DNA of 64,000 nucleotides from Streptomyces iconiensis (GCF_028657195.3 NZ_JANCPR020000004.1:1-64000); one strand, 5' to 3'. Shown: positions 29,553-38,795, counted from the stretch's first letter. Notes: generated by a model from the letters alone, not told the origin. A program made the numbers and translations.

Positions 29553-30911
29553 TCACCACAGCACCGGAAGGCGTTCCGGCGTGCGTTTGATCCAGCCCGA
29601 GCGCCAGCTGATCTCTTCCGCGGGGATGGCCAAGCGCAGTTCCGGCATGCGTTCCAGGACTGCGGAGAGTGCGATGGACGCGTGCGTGCGGGCGAGAAAG
29701 GTGGCGGAGCAGTAGTGGCGCCCCGCGCCGAAAGTGAGGTGTGCTTTCGGGTGGCGTTTCAGGTCCAGCTTTTGAGGAGCCTGGAATGCGGCGGGGTCGT
29801 AGTTGGCGCCTTCGACGAGGACCAGAACGAGATCACCTTTCGCGATGCTCTGTCCACCCAGCTCGGTGTCCCTGGTGGCGATGCGCGGAAGCCCGTCACC
29901 GATGGCGAGGCTGTAGCGGAGCAGTTCCTCCACCGCCGGCTCCATGGCCTCCGGGTGAGCACGTAGCCATTCCATCTGGTCACGGTTGAGCATGAGCAAC
30001 AGCAGGGCCAGCAGCAGAAATGCCGAAGCGCTCAGTCCTCCCGCGACGAAGAGATTGTTCAGGATCAACACCATCTCTTCGTCGAGCGCGGCCGTCGTCC
30101 CTTTCCCGGCACGCAGGCGGGCCAGCGCGCCCAGGAGCCCAGGCGCTTCGACGGCGTCGGGCGCCAGCAGCCGCGCACGCGTACGCTCCATGCTCTTCCG
30201 CCAGTTGACCTGCGCACCTTCGAACGAGCGCGGCACGGTCATGATGCTGATGTCGAACCCGCTCATCAGCAGGCTGCCGTGGTCTTCGGACAGACCCAGG
30301 ATCGCGGACATCACGGAGCCGGTGTAGGGCTGGGTGAAGCGTGCCCTGACATCCACGGGTGGGCCCTCGGCCAGCAACGCGTCCAGCAGTTCATCGGCCC
30401 TTCGGCGGAAATCGCCGGTGACCTCTTTGACCGCGTGCGGTGAAAGCGCCTGCATCACCGTCTCGCGCAGACCTACGTCCACCATGTCCTTCACGCTGCT
30501 GCGGTTCGAAGCGGGGAAGAGCGGCGCGTACTGCAGGCGCGAGCCCGGATTCGCCAGGGCCGACATGCTGAAGGTGTCGTCCTGCAGCACACGCGTGGCC
30601 AGTTCGTGCGTGGAGACCAACCACGCCGGGTCACCGCTCAATGTGCGGACGCGGGCGACGGGCTTGTGCTCGCGCAGCCACGTACACACCTCGGGGACGA
30701 CATCACCGCGCCGGTCGAGAGGCCATTCCACATCCACTTCCCATGGTGAATTTTCCTGTTCGGATGGTGAACTCTCCCGTTCCGATGGTGAATTGTTCTG
30801 GGAAACCGGGCGGGCGGACGACTGCCCGGCCACCGGACAGGCCACCCGTCGCGTGACATTCATGTCACCCGGGTTCACCGCACCGCCGCCGGACTGTGCT
30901 CGCGTATTCAT
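29553..30911 (-). CDS. cytochrome P450 with atypical I-helix and heme-loop motifs
   Basis: A 452-residue protein from ATG 30911 (AGAGG upstream). A 60-residue Ser/Glu-rich N-terminus is followed by a bacterial class-I-like P450: EELLRYSLAIGDGLPRIA (the ExxR motif), the I-helix FVAGGLSASAFLLLALLLL, and the heme loop FGAGRHYCSATFLAR. The I-helix lacks the usual acid-alcohol pair (GxD/ET), and the Gly after the heme Cys+1 is Ala. Such changes are known in P450s doing unusual chemistry. It is the first leftward gene of the cluster, with the methyltransferase at 30973 upstream. Confidence 0.88.
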   Translation of the reverse strand: MNTRAQSGGGAVNPGDMNVTRRVACPVAGQSSARPVSQNNSPSERESSPSEQENSPWEVDVEWPLDRRGDVVPEVCTWLREHKPVARVRTLSGDPAWLVSTHELATRVLQDDTFSMSALANPGSRLQYAPLFPASNRSSVKDMVDVGLRETVMQALSPHAVKEVTGDFRRRADELLDALLAEGPPVDVRARFTQPYTGSVMSAILGLSEDHGSLLMSGFDISIMTVPRSFEGAQVNWRKSMERTRARLLAPDAVEAPGLLGALARLRAGKGTTAALDEEMVLILNNLFVAGGLSASAFLLLALLLLMLNRDQMEWLRAHPEAMEPAVEELLRYSLAIGDGLPRIATRDTELGGQSIAKGDLVLVLVEGANYDPAAFQAPQKLDLKRHPKAHLTFGAGRHYCSATFLARTHASIALSAVLERMPELRLAIPAEEISWRSGWIKRTPERLPVLW

Positions 30912-30972
30912 GGCATACCTCTGTGCAGGGAAAAGAAGGGAGTGAGAGCGGCAGTGCGAACCGGCACTCGCC

Positions 30973-31767
30973 TTACGGCATCGGTGAACGGCCGTCCACG
31001 CCACCGGAGTCGGGGCTCGGTGTGCGGGGGAGGGGCGAGGGGGTTCTCGCCCACAGGAACAGGCTTCGCTCGGCCGCTGCCTGGCCGCGCGACGGGACTT
31101 CCGTACGGGCCTCCACACGCTCGACGTCCAGACCGGCCAGTTGGGCGTACCGGTGGACGTCCTCGCGCAGGCAGCGCATGGGACGGTACGTCCGGTCCAG
31201 GAACCGCACCTCCTCGCCGCCCTGGGACTCCGGAACCGCGAACAGAAGGGTGCCTCCCGGCACGGTGAGGGCCCCGAGCCGCCGCAGCCCCTCAACGAAG
31301 GGGAGTTCGGGCAGGTCGACGAAGCAGAACAGACACACAACGGCGTCGTACACACCGAGGCCGGCGGGGACATCGCCGAAGAGGTCGGCCAGGACGAAGC
31401 GCGCCCGGGGGACCTGCCGCCGGGCATGGGCCAGCATGACCTCGGAGACGTCGATGCCCGTGACCTCCAGGCCCATCGCGCACAGCTGCTCCGCAGTGGG
31501 GCGGCCCGTCGCACACCCCACATCCAGGACGCGTGAGCCGGGAGCGAGGCGACGGGACAGGTCTTCGACGGCGTCGGTCTGGGCCTGTTTCCGCTCGGCG
31601 AAAGCGCGCTCGAACTCCATGCCGAGAGCGTCGAAGACGCGCGCCACATGGGCGCCCTCCGGCGAGATCCCCGCCGCTCCGGAAGCCTCTTCGGCCCCCG
31701 CTCGATGGTGCCCGGGCGCCGATCCCGCCGGGCGACGGGCCGACGGCTCGCTGTGGGTCATCGTCAC
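30973..31767 (-). CDS. class I SAM-dependent methyltransferase
   Basis: A 264-residue protein. An Ala/Pro-rich N-terminus precedes the Rossmann fold: LAPGSRVLDVGCATGRPTAE (motif I), LEVTGIDVSEVMLAHARRQV (motif II), RFVLADLFGDVP and FCFVDLPELPFVEGLRRLGA (motif IV region), GGTLLFAVPE (motif VI). The C-terminal part holds the substrate region. It is a UbiE/BioC-like small-molecule methyltransferase. It is transcribed with the P450 and in the same direction; the cluster's second methyltransferase is divergent across the 470-bp promoter region. Confidence 0.88.
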   Translation of the reverse strand: MTMTHSEPSARRPAGSAPGHHRAGAEEASGAAGISPEGAHVARVFDALGMEFERAFAERKQAQTDAVEDLSRRLAPGSRVLDVGCATGRPTAEQLCAMGLEVTGIDVSEVMLAHARRQVPRARFVLADLFGDVPAGLGVYDAVVCLFCFVDLPELPFVEGLRRLGALTVPGGTLLFAVPESQGGEEVRFLDRTYRPMRCLREDVHRYAQLAGLDVERVEARTEVPSRGQAAAERSLFLWARTPSPLPRTPSPDSGGVDGRSPMP

Positions 31768-32233
31768 TCCTTGTCCCTGTCCATTTGTACGTATACACGT
31801 CGCCCTATGCCCGCTGCGGGGGCACGGATGCCGTCAACACCTCGAAAACGTGACGTTGAGTAGTCGGCGGCCACATCGCGCGCCGCCCGCCGCGCGTCCC
31901 ATGCCCCGGCTCACCGCCCCTCTCGCCGCCCGGACCCGCCGCTGGACGAGGGCGAGCGCACCACCCCGGCGCGGAGGCGCCGCCGGGGAGCGTCAACCCC
32001 CGCCGGAGCGCGGGCATTTCGCCGCCGCTCGACGGGCGCGGATGCATACGGGGGCGTGGGGGGTGCACATATGGATCGGTGTGGCAATACAACTATTTTT
32101 AGGTCCGTTTGACTTGCTTTCACAAGGAAAACGATGCGGTGTGAGTATCCGGGTGATCAGGTCACCGTTCCCAACAGGCAGAGGGCAGCGCGCTGTTCTG
32201 CCCCTCCGTGGCGACGAAACGAAGGTGAAGCGC
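31768..32233. other. divergent promoter region of the cluster
   Basis: 466 bp between the two methyltransferase genes. It is locally AT-rich at 32088-32140 (CAACTATTTTTAGG and CTTTCACAAGG), which is unusual in this window and suggests the promoter for the rightward genes. Near 31785 the AT-rich GTACGTATACACG overlaps the leftward promoter area. No gene is seen; frames here are GC-rich shadows. Confidence 0.5.
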
Positions 32234-32974
32234 GTGTCCGTTTCTGCAAAGAAGTACGTCAACGACGGCCAGACCTGGGAGGATTACTGGCGCAAAGTGC
32301 AGGAGGGGCGAGTCGGTGCGCCTCCGTGGAACTGGGACCCGGAACAGGCCGCCCACTGCTACCTGTCCCAACGCGGTGAACACTGCGACCCCGCGCTGCC
32401 GTTGGTGGATGTCGGCTGCGGCGACGGGTTCTTGACCCACTACCTGGCCCGCACCCACGGACAGGTGGTGGGTACGGAGATCTCCGCCGCAGCTTTGCAG
32501 CAAGCACAGGCAACGCATGCAGCCGCCAACATCTCCTACGAGCCCTTGGACATCACGGACACCGAAGCGGCCCGCGCTCTGCATGACCGCCTCGGCGACG
32601 CCAACGTCCACCTGCGCGGGGTGCTGCACGCCATCGAGGCCCCCGACCGCCGGCGGGCCGTCTCGGCGCTCGCCGTGCTCGCCGGGGAGCGCGGCACCGT
32701 CTTCGACATCGAGATCTCGCCCGCGCTGGACGCAGCTCAGGCCAGTGCCGCCGCCTCCTTCGGGGCGCTCCCCGAACGGATGCAGCAGGTGGGAAGCAGC
32801 GGGCTGCGCGCGCAGCGCATCAGCCTGGAGGATCTGGTCGGCCTCTATCAGGAGGCGGGCTGCGCCGTGCGCGCCTGCGGGGAGACCTCCGGCAGGTCGT
32901 CGATGCGGCTGCCGGACGGTTCGTGCTTCGTCTACCCGATGGTCTATGTCCTGGTGACCGCGGGGGAAATGTGA
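32234..32974 (+). CDS. class I SAM-dependent methyltransferase (second)
   Basis: GTG 32234 (a GTG three codons earlier is also possible) gives 246 residues: KYVNDGQTWEDYWRKVQEGR, then LPLVDVGCGDGFLTHYLART (motif I), VVGTEISAAALQQAQATH (motif II) and EPLDITDTEAARAL, with HLRGVLHAIEAPDRRRAVSA as the motif IV region and a long C-terminal part. The first 35 residues are not typical of other methyltransferases and may bind substrate. The stop overlaps the next gene (GTGA), so it is cotranslated with the FAD enzyme. Confidence 0.85.
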   Translation: MSVSAKKYVNDGQTWEDYWRKVQEGRVGAPPWNWDPEQAAHCYLSQRGEHCDPALPLVDVGCGDGFLTHYLARTHGQVVGTEISAAALQQAQATHAAANISYEPLDITDTEAARALHDRLGDANVHLRGVLHAIEAPDRRRAVSALAVLAGERGTVFDIEISPALDAAQASAAASFGALPERMQQVGSSGLRAQRISLEDLVGLYQEAGCAVRACGETSGRSSMRLPDGSCFVYPMVYVLVTAGEM

Positions 32975-34158
32975 CCAGTGCCGTCGTCGTCGGTGCCGGG
33001 ATCGCCGGCGCCTGTGCGACCTACCATCTGGCCCGCCTCGGTGTCCGGGTGCGCTGCCTGGACCTCGGTCCTGAGTGCGGCGCAGAGAACACCTCCGCCG
33101 GCAGCTTCGCCCGGCTCAGCGCCTACCAGCAGCCCACCGAGGCACGCTTCCGCCTGGTCGCCGCCGGCATCGCCGAGCACCGGAGACTGGCCGACACGCT
33201 CGGTCCCGCGCACTGGTGGCACCCCGGCGGCAGCCTGGCCTGGGGGCTGCCAGGTCTCGCCGAGCACATCGGACGACTGCGCGCGTGGGGCTACCCGGTG
33301 CGCTGGACCCACGCCGCGCACGTGGAAAGCCGGCTCGACCCCGGAGTCCGCTTCACCGGTCCCCGTACCCCGGTCGCGCTGCTGCCCGACGAGGGCTGGG
33401 TGGATGCCCAGGCCCTGATCGGCGCGTTGCTCAGCGAGGCTCGCGAGGTGGGTGGGGCCACCGTTGAGGTCGCCGAAGCCGTGGCGATCGTGCTGCGCGG
33501 CAGCCGGATCGCGGGTGTGCGGTGTGCGGACGGCCGGGAGTTGGCGGCGGACGCGGTCGTCAACGCGGCCGGGCACGGCGCCGCAGCCCTGGCCGAGAGC
33601 GCCGGCGCCCCGCTGGCACCGGCGCTGGCCGACCGCAGCAGCCTGGTGGCTGATCTGTTCACCCGCGCCGAGCCGCCCCGGCACGTGCTGCGCGGCCCCG
33701 CCCTCCATGTACGGGCGGCGGGGCAGGGGCTGTTGAGGGTGCGTTCCGAGCAGGTCGACGCGTGTCTGGCGGCCGGCGCCCCGGTGGACGCACTGGTCGA
33801 GGAGCTGCTCGCGCGTGCCCGCCGGATGCTTCCCCGTACGGCCGAAGCAGCGGTCGCCGAGGCGCGCGTGGCCACCGCTGTCTTCCCCCGCCGTGGTCAC
33901 CCCTGCGCCGGTGCGGTGCCGGCCGTGCCCGGCTACCACGAACTCGTCACCAACAGCGGCATCACCCTGGGTCCGCTGCTCGGCCGCCTGGTCGCCGAGG
34001 AACTGGCCACCGGACAGGCCGACCCCCTGCTGCGCGACTGCCGCCCGCAGGACGCGCGTGCCCGGACGTACATGGGGCGCCGGGAAACGGAATCCCGCAC
34101 CGCCCTTCCCACTCCGGCCGTCCCGGTGGCGGCCGTCCCGCAAGGAGAAGACGGATGA
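32971..34158 (+). CDS. FAD-dependent amine/amino-acid oxidoreductase (DAO family)
   Basis: A 395-residue flavoprotein starting TSAVVVGAGIAGACATYHLA (dinucleotide-binding GxGxxG) with AGSFARLSAYQQPTEARFR, the middle substrate region, ADAVVNAAGHGAAALAESAG (second FAD contact) and a C-terminal TNSGITLGPLLGRLVAEELA, the usual DAO-superfamily ending. Members oxidise amines, such as sarcosine- or glycine-oxidase-type substrates, to imines. Its GTG overlaps the methyltransferase stop and its TGA overlaps the next ATG, so all three are one operon. Confidence 0.85.
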   Translation: MTSAVVVGAGIAGACATYHLARLGVRVRCLDLGPECGAENTSAGSFARLSAYQQPTEARFRLVAAGIAEHRRLADTLGPAHWWHPGGSLAWGLPGLAEHIGRLRAWGYPVRWTHAAHVESRLDPGVRFTGPRTPVALLPDEGWVDAQALIGALLSEAREVGGATVEVAEAVAIVLRGSRIAGVRCADGRELAADAVVNAAGHGAAALAESAGAPLAPALADRSSLVADLFTRAEPPRHVLRGPALHVRAAGQGLLRVRSEQVDACLAAGAPVDALVEELLARARRMLPRTAEAAVAEARVATAVFPRRGHPCAGAVPAVPGYHELVTNSGITLGPLLGRLVAEELATGQADPLLRDCRPQDARARTYMGRRETESRTALPTPAVPVAAVPQGEDG

Positions 34159-35183
34159 AGGCGTCGACGGACCTGGTGTCCAAGACCACCGGCGACGCGG
34201 ACACTCCGCACGCCCCTGCGGACGGGAGCGAGCACCCCGAAGGACGATTGCGGGATCTGACCGCTCGCCTGCTCACCCGTGAACCGGAGGAGATCCGGCT
34301 GCTGCGTACCGGAGGACTGGCCCACCAAGCCGGTTCCTACGGCCAGTACTTCACCACCTGGGACCTGGCCAACGGCATCCTGCGTGACTACTCCATGAAC
34401 CTCTACCAGTGGACCCGCGTCGCCGCCGATCCCCGTGTACCGGTGTGCACCGTGCAGGACATGCTGCGTACGGTCGATCCGATCTACAGCAGCTATCTCG
34501 GCTACAGCGGGTTCGAGACGCTGGCAAGGAGCGCGGAGCGGGTGCTGGGGACCCAGTTCGAGCAGCGCGGCCCGCTGGTGGCGGAGCTGGCTGAACTGTC
34601 CGGGTATGTGAACCGCCTCACCGCCTGGTCGCACCATGCCTTCCCCTGGCACGTCGGCGAACGCTACCGCTACCCGGAAGGAGGGCGGCGGGCCCAGCCG
34701 TGCGCCTACGTTCCGTCACAGGCGGCCGGGCCCGGCCCGGCCCGTGAGGGCGCCGGGGAACACCGGGTCCCGATCACGCTGGAGTGGCAACCGCTGGGGC
34801 TGACCGCCCGCGCCTACGTGGCGTCCGATCTGAACCCCCGGCTCGCGAGGGAGTTCCTGGACGCGCTTCCGTTCACCGTGCTCCAGGACCACGCGGTGGT
34901 CACCGGCGAGTCCATGTACGCCTGGACCCCGCTGGTCAGCCTCGCTCCGACGCCGGTCATCGAACGCATCTGTGACGCACCGCCGGGACGGCTGCGCTAC
35001 TCCCAGGCGACGGGCAACAAACTCGTGGTCCAGTACGGCAGTACGAGCGAGACCCTGTCGGTTCCCGTACTGGGCAATGTCGAACCCGAGGACGCCGCCG
35101 TGCTGCGGAAGGTGGGTCCGGCAGTGTGGGAGAGCACCTTCCGCAGCAAGGAGCCGGTCTGGTTGACCGTACGCTCCCGCTGA
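34155..35183 (+). CDS. two-domain protein with a cucumopine-synthase/DUF3830-like C-terminal domain
   Basis: A 342-residue product from ATG 34155, coupled to the upstream FAD gene. Residues about 30-190 are helical (TGGLAHQAGSYGQYFTTWDL; TVDPIYSSYLGYSGFETLAR). Residues about 200-340 are beta-rich: VPITLEWQPLGLTARAYVAS, REFLDALPFTVLQDHAVVTG, ESMYAWTPLVSLAPTPVIER, LRYSQATGNKLVVQYG, VPVLGNVEPEDAAVLRKVG. This pattern fits the cyclophilin-like fold of DUF3830 and of the cucumopine synthase domain, whose founding member forms a bicyclic ring from an imidazole amino acid and a keto acid. A ring-forming role here is inference; exact family membership needs profile search. Confidence 0.6.
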   Translation: MKASTDLVSKTTGDADTPHAPADGSEHPEGRLRDLTARLLTREPEEIRLLRTGGLAHQAGSYGQYFTTWDLANGILRDYSMNLYQWTRVAADPRVPVCTVQDMLRTVDPIYSSYLGYSGFETLARSAERVLGTQFEQRGPLVAELAELSGYVNRLTAWSHHAFPWHVGERYRYPEGGRRAQPCAYVPSQAAGPGPAREGAGEHRVPITLEWQPLGLTARAYVASDLNPRLAREFLDALPFTVLQDHAVVTGESMYAWTPLVSLAPTPVIERICDAPPGRLRYSQATGNKLVVQYGSTSETLSVPVLGNVEPEDAAVLRKVGPAVWESTFRSKEPVWLTVRSR

Positions 35184-35204
35184 CGGCTCGCGGACAGAGC
35201 CTGG

Positions 35205-36824
35205 TCACGCCCCTTCCGTGCCGACCGCGGCCGATGCCCCGCCAGCCGAGGCGTCCCGGACGGCCGGCACGGAGGGGCGTACCAGCGCGCGCACAGCTCG
35301 CCGATCCGTCTTGCCCCGGGGCGTGAGCAGCGGCCTTTGTACGAGCCGCACACTCGCCGGTGTGTGGAAGGTACTCAGCCGTGTTCGTACCCACGACCGC
35401 AGGGCCTCGGCGTCCACCGGACTGCCGGGCGAGGCGACCACGGCCGCGTGCACCGCCTCACCTCCGGCTGCTTCGGGCACCCCGACCACTGCCGTCCACG
35501 TGACGTCCGGGTGTTCCGCCAGCGCCTCTTCGACCTCACGGGCGTGGACGTTGTAACCGCCCACGATGATCACGTCGTCCCCCCGCCCCATCAGGTGCAG
35601 CCGCCCGGTTCCGTCCACCCTGCCCAGGTCTCCTGTACGCAGCCACCCGTCCCGGAACACCGGCGAACTCCCGTCCGGGCCCCGGTCCGAACCCTCGTCC
35701 GCGCTCCCTTCCGAACTCCCCTCCGCCCTGCCGATGTACCCCGTCATCGCGGCGGGCGTGCGCACCCACACCTCGCCCGTACCGCCGGTCTCCACCGGCG
35801 CACCGTCCTCCGGCGTGCGGACCGCCACCCGGACCCCGGGGAGCGGAGTACCCACCGAGCCGAGCAGTTCCCCGGAGTGCTCGTCGCAGCCGAGCGAGGT
35901 CAGGAAGCCGGCCTCCCGGGAGCCGTACACGCCCAGGAGCCGGGGCCCGAACGCCGCCAGTGCCTCGCGCAGCAGGCGAGTCGTGGCGGGAGCGCTGCCG
36001 TACTGGATCTGCCGCAGCTCCGGGAAGAGGCCGCCACCGGCAGGACAGGCGGCCGTCAACCGCGCCAGCATCGTGGGGTAGGCCAACAGGTAGGTGATGC
36101 GCTCTTGTTCGACCGCCGCCAGCACCTCCTCGGGGCCGCCACCCTCCATAAGCACGGTGGTGCCGCCGGCGGCCAGGTTCCACAGGATGTTCTCAGCGGA
36201 AACGGAGTTCATCGAGCCGTGGTGCAGGAACCTGCGCGGGCCCGGATGCCGCAGGGACCGCTCCATGCGCAGCCACTCGGCGAGGTTGGAGAAGGTGTGG
36301 CAGGCGGCCTTGGCCTCTCCGCCCGTACCGCTGGTGTACATGACCATTGCCCTGTCACATTCCCCGGCCACCGGTTCCACGGGAGCTGCCGACTGTCCGG
36401 CGACGAGCGGCAGCAAGTCCTCGCCCAGACCGGCACGACCGAGGGTGAGCACGCGCGGCACCTCGACGTGCCGCAGCGTGTCCTCGGCGACCTCCTCGTA
36501 GCGCGGATCCACGACGAGGGCCGCCGGCCCGAGAGTACGTACGACGGCCGCGCGGACCTCGCCTCCGGCGTTGGGCTCCAGCACGGCCACGCAACAGCCG
36601 ATCAGATGCGCGGCGACGCGGTACAGCACAGCCTCGGGGGTGTTCCCGACAAGAAGGACAACGGCGTCCCCGCCTCGCACACCGCGTTCCGCCAGTCCCC
36701 GGGCCGCACGGTGAACCTCCTCCAGCGCCTCACCATGGGTGAGTCGGCGTTTCCCCTGCACGAGTGCGACGGCCCGGGGATCGCCGCTCATCCCCGAGAC
36801 GATCGCCTGAACAAAACGGTTCAC
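35205..36824 (-). CDS. stand-alone AMP-dependent acyl/amino-acid ligase
   Basis: GTG 36824 follows GGAGGGGCT. The 539-residue protein has ANL-superfamily motifs: AMVMYTSGTGGEAKAACHTF (A3-type P-loop), GSMNSVSAENILWNL (A4 region), PELRQIQYGSAPAT and GVYGSREAG (A5), WLRTGDLGRVDGTGRLHLMG (A7-A8), GGYNVHAREVEEAL, and PRGKTDRR with the catalytic Lys (A10). There is no carrier domain. It activates a carboxylic acid as an adenylate, perhaps to form a CoA thioester or an amide in the cluster product. It is convergent with the rightward operon. Confidence 0.88.
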   Translation of the reverse strand: MNRFVQAIVSGMSGDPRAVALVQGKRRLTHGEALEEVHRAARGLAERGVRGGDAVVLLVGNTPEAVLYRVAAHLIGCCVAVLEPNAGGEVRAAVVRTLGPAALVVDPRYEEVAEDTLRHVEVPRVLTLGRAGLGEDLLPLVAGQSAAPVEPVAGECDRAMVMYTSGTGGEAKAACHTFSNLAEWLRMERSLRHPGPRRFLHHGSMNSVSAENILWNLAAGGTTVLMEGGGPEEVLAAVEQERITYLLAYPTMLARLTAACPAGGGLFPELRQIQYGSAPATTRLLREALAAFGPRLLGVYGSREAGFLTSLGCDEHSGELLGSVGTPLPGVRVAVRTPEDGAPVETGGTGEVWVRTPAAMTGYIGRAEGSSEGSADEGSDRGPDGSSPVFRDGWLRTGDLGRVDGTGRLHLMGRGDDVIIVGGYNVHAREVEEALAEHPDVTWTAVVGVPEAAGGEAVHAAVVASPGSPVDAEALRSWVRTRLSTFHTPASVRLVQRPLLTPRGKTDRRAVRALVRPSVPAVRDASAGGASAAVGTEGA

Positions 36825-37113
36825 AGCCCCTCCTCGCTCTCCGAGCCGAGGAACTGCCCATCGCGCAGGGCGACATGCGCGTGCGCTCCCGCTGTCCAAC
36901 CATCGAGCCACCCCACCCACCCGAACGCCGCACACCCGCCGTCGTGCCGGACGCCTGGCCCGGGAAGGTGTTCTCTGTGCGGTCGGTGTGGTGCTGTGCG
37001 GGGGCTGTGGTTGCGGGAAGCGGCAGCCGACGTCAGGGTGGCCCGCCCTGTGACCGGGCAGACGTCGGAGAGTTCATCAGGAATCCGGTGCCGCCTCGCT
37101 GACCAGGGCCTGG

Positions 37114-38679
37114 TCAGCGAGGCGTGAGCGGTGCGGGCAGCGGGTCGGCGGGTGTTTCCGTCGGGTGCTTCGTCTTGCCCGCACCCCTCAGCCATGTGAC
37201 CGAGAAGAGGCCGGCTGCGGCCATGACGACGGCGGCGCCGACGGCTGCGAAGCTCATCCCGTGCGTGAAGGCGTCACGCGCGGCAGCCAGTACGGCAGCC
37301 GCGGTCTCGTCCGGCAGTTGGGCAGCGGCGGCCGTCGCGCCGCCGAGTGTTTCGCGCACGGCTTCGGCCTGCGGAACGCCGGAGGGCAGCGCGTCGGTCA
37401 TGTCCCGGCTGTAGACCGCGGCCCCGATGGATCCGAGGATCGCCATGCCCAATGCTCCGCCGAGCTCCTGGCCCGACTCCAGCACGGCAGCGGCCGATCC
37501 CGCGCGCTCCGGCGGGGCAGCGCCGAGGGCGAGTTCGTTGGCGAGGGTCATGGCGGCGACCAGGCCGCCCGCGTACAGGGAGGCGCCGGCGAGGGTGAAC
37601 CAGAGTGCCGAGTCGGGGCGTACCTGGGTCAGCCAGAGAAACCCGCAGGCGGAGAGGAGGAAGCCACCGCCCATGACGTACGCGCGGTCCACGCGCTGTG
37701 CGAGCGCGGCTCCGGCCGGCGCCATGACGGCCACTCCTGCGGCCGGTACCAGGCTCCACAGCGCGGCGCTGAACGGGCTCAGGCCGAGGACGGACTGCAG
37801 ATACTGGGTGAGGAAGACGGCCATCCCCACCGTGGCGAACATCGCGAGGAGATTGGCGAACACCGGGCCGCCGAAAGTGCGCCGGCCGAGCAGGCCGAGG
37901 TCGACCATCGGATGTGCGAGGCGCTTTTGCCGGCGTACGAAGACGAAGGCGAGCACGAGCCCTACGCCAATGGCGAGGGCGGGCAGCGGCTCGTACCCGT
38001 GCCGGGCCCATTCCTTGATGCCGTAGATGACCAGGAGCACAGCACCGAGTGACAGCATCGCGCTCGGCAGGTCGAAGCGCTCGCGCTTCGCCGACCTGAA
38101 CTCGGGCACCAGGAACGGCACCAGCACGAGCAGCAGCACCATCGCGGGCAGGTTGATCAGGAAGACAGCGCCCCACCAGAAGTGCTCCAGCAGCAGACCG
38201 CTGACCACGGGCCCCAGCGAAATGCCCGTCGTCATGACGGTCGTCCACAGGGTCACCGCCTTGCCACGCTGTTTCCCGTCGTGGAAGAGGTTGCGTATCA
38301 GGGCGAGCGTCGAGGGCATCAAGGCGGCGCCGCCGAGTCCCAGCAACGCGCGTACGGCGATGAGCAGTTCGGCCGTGTGCGCATACGCGGCGGCGACCGA
38401 GGCCGTCCCGAAAAGCACCGCGCCCGCGAGCACCAGTGCCCGCCGACCGATCCGGTCGCCGAGCGCACCCATCGTGATGAGCAGCCCGGCGAGCACGAAG
38501 CCGTACATGTCGAGGATCCACAACTGCTGCGTCGCGCTGGGTTCCAGGTCCTGGCTGACGTAGGGGATCGCGAAGTACAGGACCGAGACGTCCATCGAGA
38601 CCAGGAGCAGGGGCAGCATCAGGACGCCGAGGGCGGTCCATTCCTTGCGCCCCGCGCGGGGGGCGGGTGTGTTCTCCAT
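37114..38679 (-). CDS. MFS drug exporter, DHA2 type
   Basis: A 521-residue transporter of 14 helices: LVSMDVSVLYFAIPYVSQDL (motif D1), ITMGALGDRIGRRALVLAGA (motif A), GISLGPVVSGLLLEHFWWGA (motif C), then further helices and a basic C-terminal tail. It resembles SmvA-like multidrug permeases. Start ATG 38679 is chosen over an upstream frame. A GntR-TetR type regulator gene lies divergent, 116 bp away, with an inverted repeat between. It may export the cluster product or confer drug resistance. Confidence 0.85.
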   Translation of the reverse strand: MENTPAPRAGRKEWTALGVLMLPLLLVSMDVSVLYFAIPYVSQDLEPSATQQLWILDMYGFVLAGLLITMGALGDRIGRRALVLAGAVLFGTASVAAAYAHTAELLIAVRALLGLGGAALMPSTLALIRNLFHDGKQRGKAVTLWTTVMTTGISLGPVVSGLLLEHFWWGAVFLINLPAMVLLLVLVPFLVPEFRSAKRERFDLPSAMLSLGAVLLVIYGIKEWARHGYEPLPALAIGVGLVLAFVFVRRQKRLAHPMVDLGLLGRRTFGGPVFANLLAMFATVGMAVFLTQYLQSVLGLSPFSAALWSLVPAAGVAVMAPAGAALAQRVDRAYVMGGGFLLSACGFLWLTQVRPDSALWFTLAGASLYAGGLVAAMTLANELALGAAPPERAGSAAAVLESGQELGGALGMAILGSIGAAVYSRDMTDALPSGVPQAEAVRETLGGATAAAAQLPDETAAAVLAAARDAFTHGMSFAAVGAAVVMAAAGLFSVTWLRGAGKTKHPTETPADPLPAPLTPR

Positions 38680-38723
38680 GGACGGCAGCGAACAAGTAGC
38701 GTGGCGTACACGGCAAACAGCCA

Positions 38724-38784
38724 ACTAGTGCAGCCCGTCGTTGCTCCGCTGTGAGCAGCCTGTATGCCGGGTCAGCGCACTAGT
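38724..38784. promoter_or_regulatory. inverted ACTAGTGC / GCACTAGT pair
   Basis: ACTAGTGC (38724-38731) and GCACTAGT (38777-38784) are exact inverted copies 45 bases apart, each containing the palindrome ACTAGT. They flank the divergent promoter region between the MFS exporter and the GntR-TetR gene and may be its operator sites. Confidence 0.55.
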
Positions 38785-38795
38785 ACGGTGCGGTC

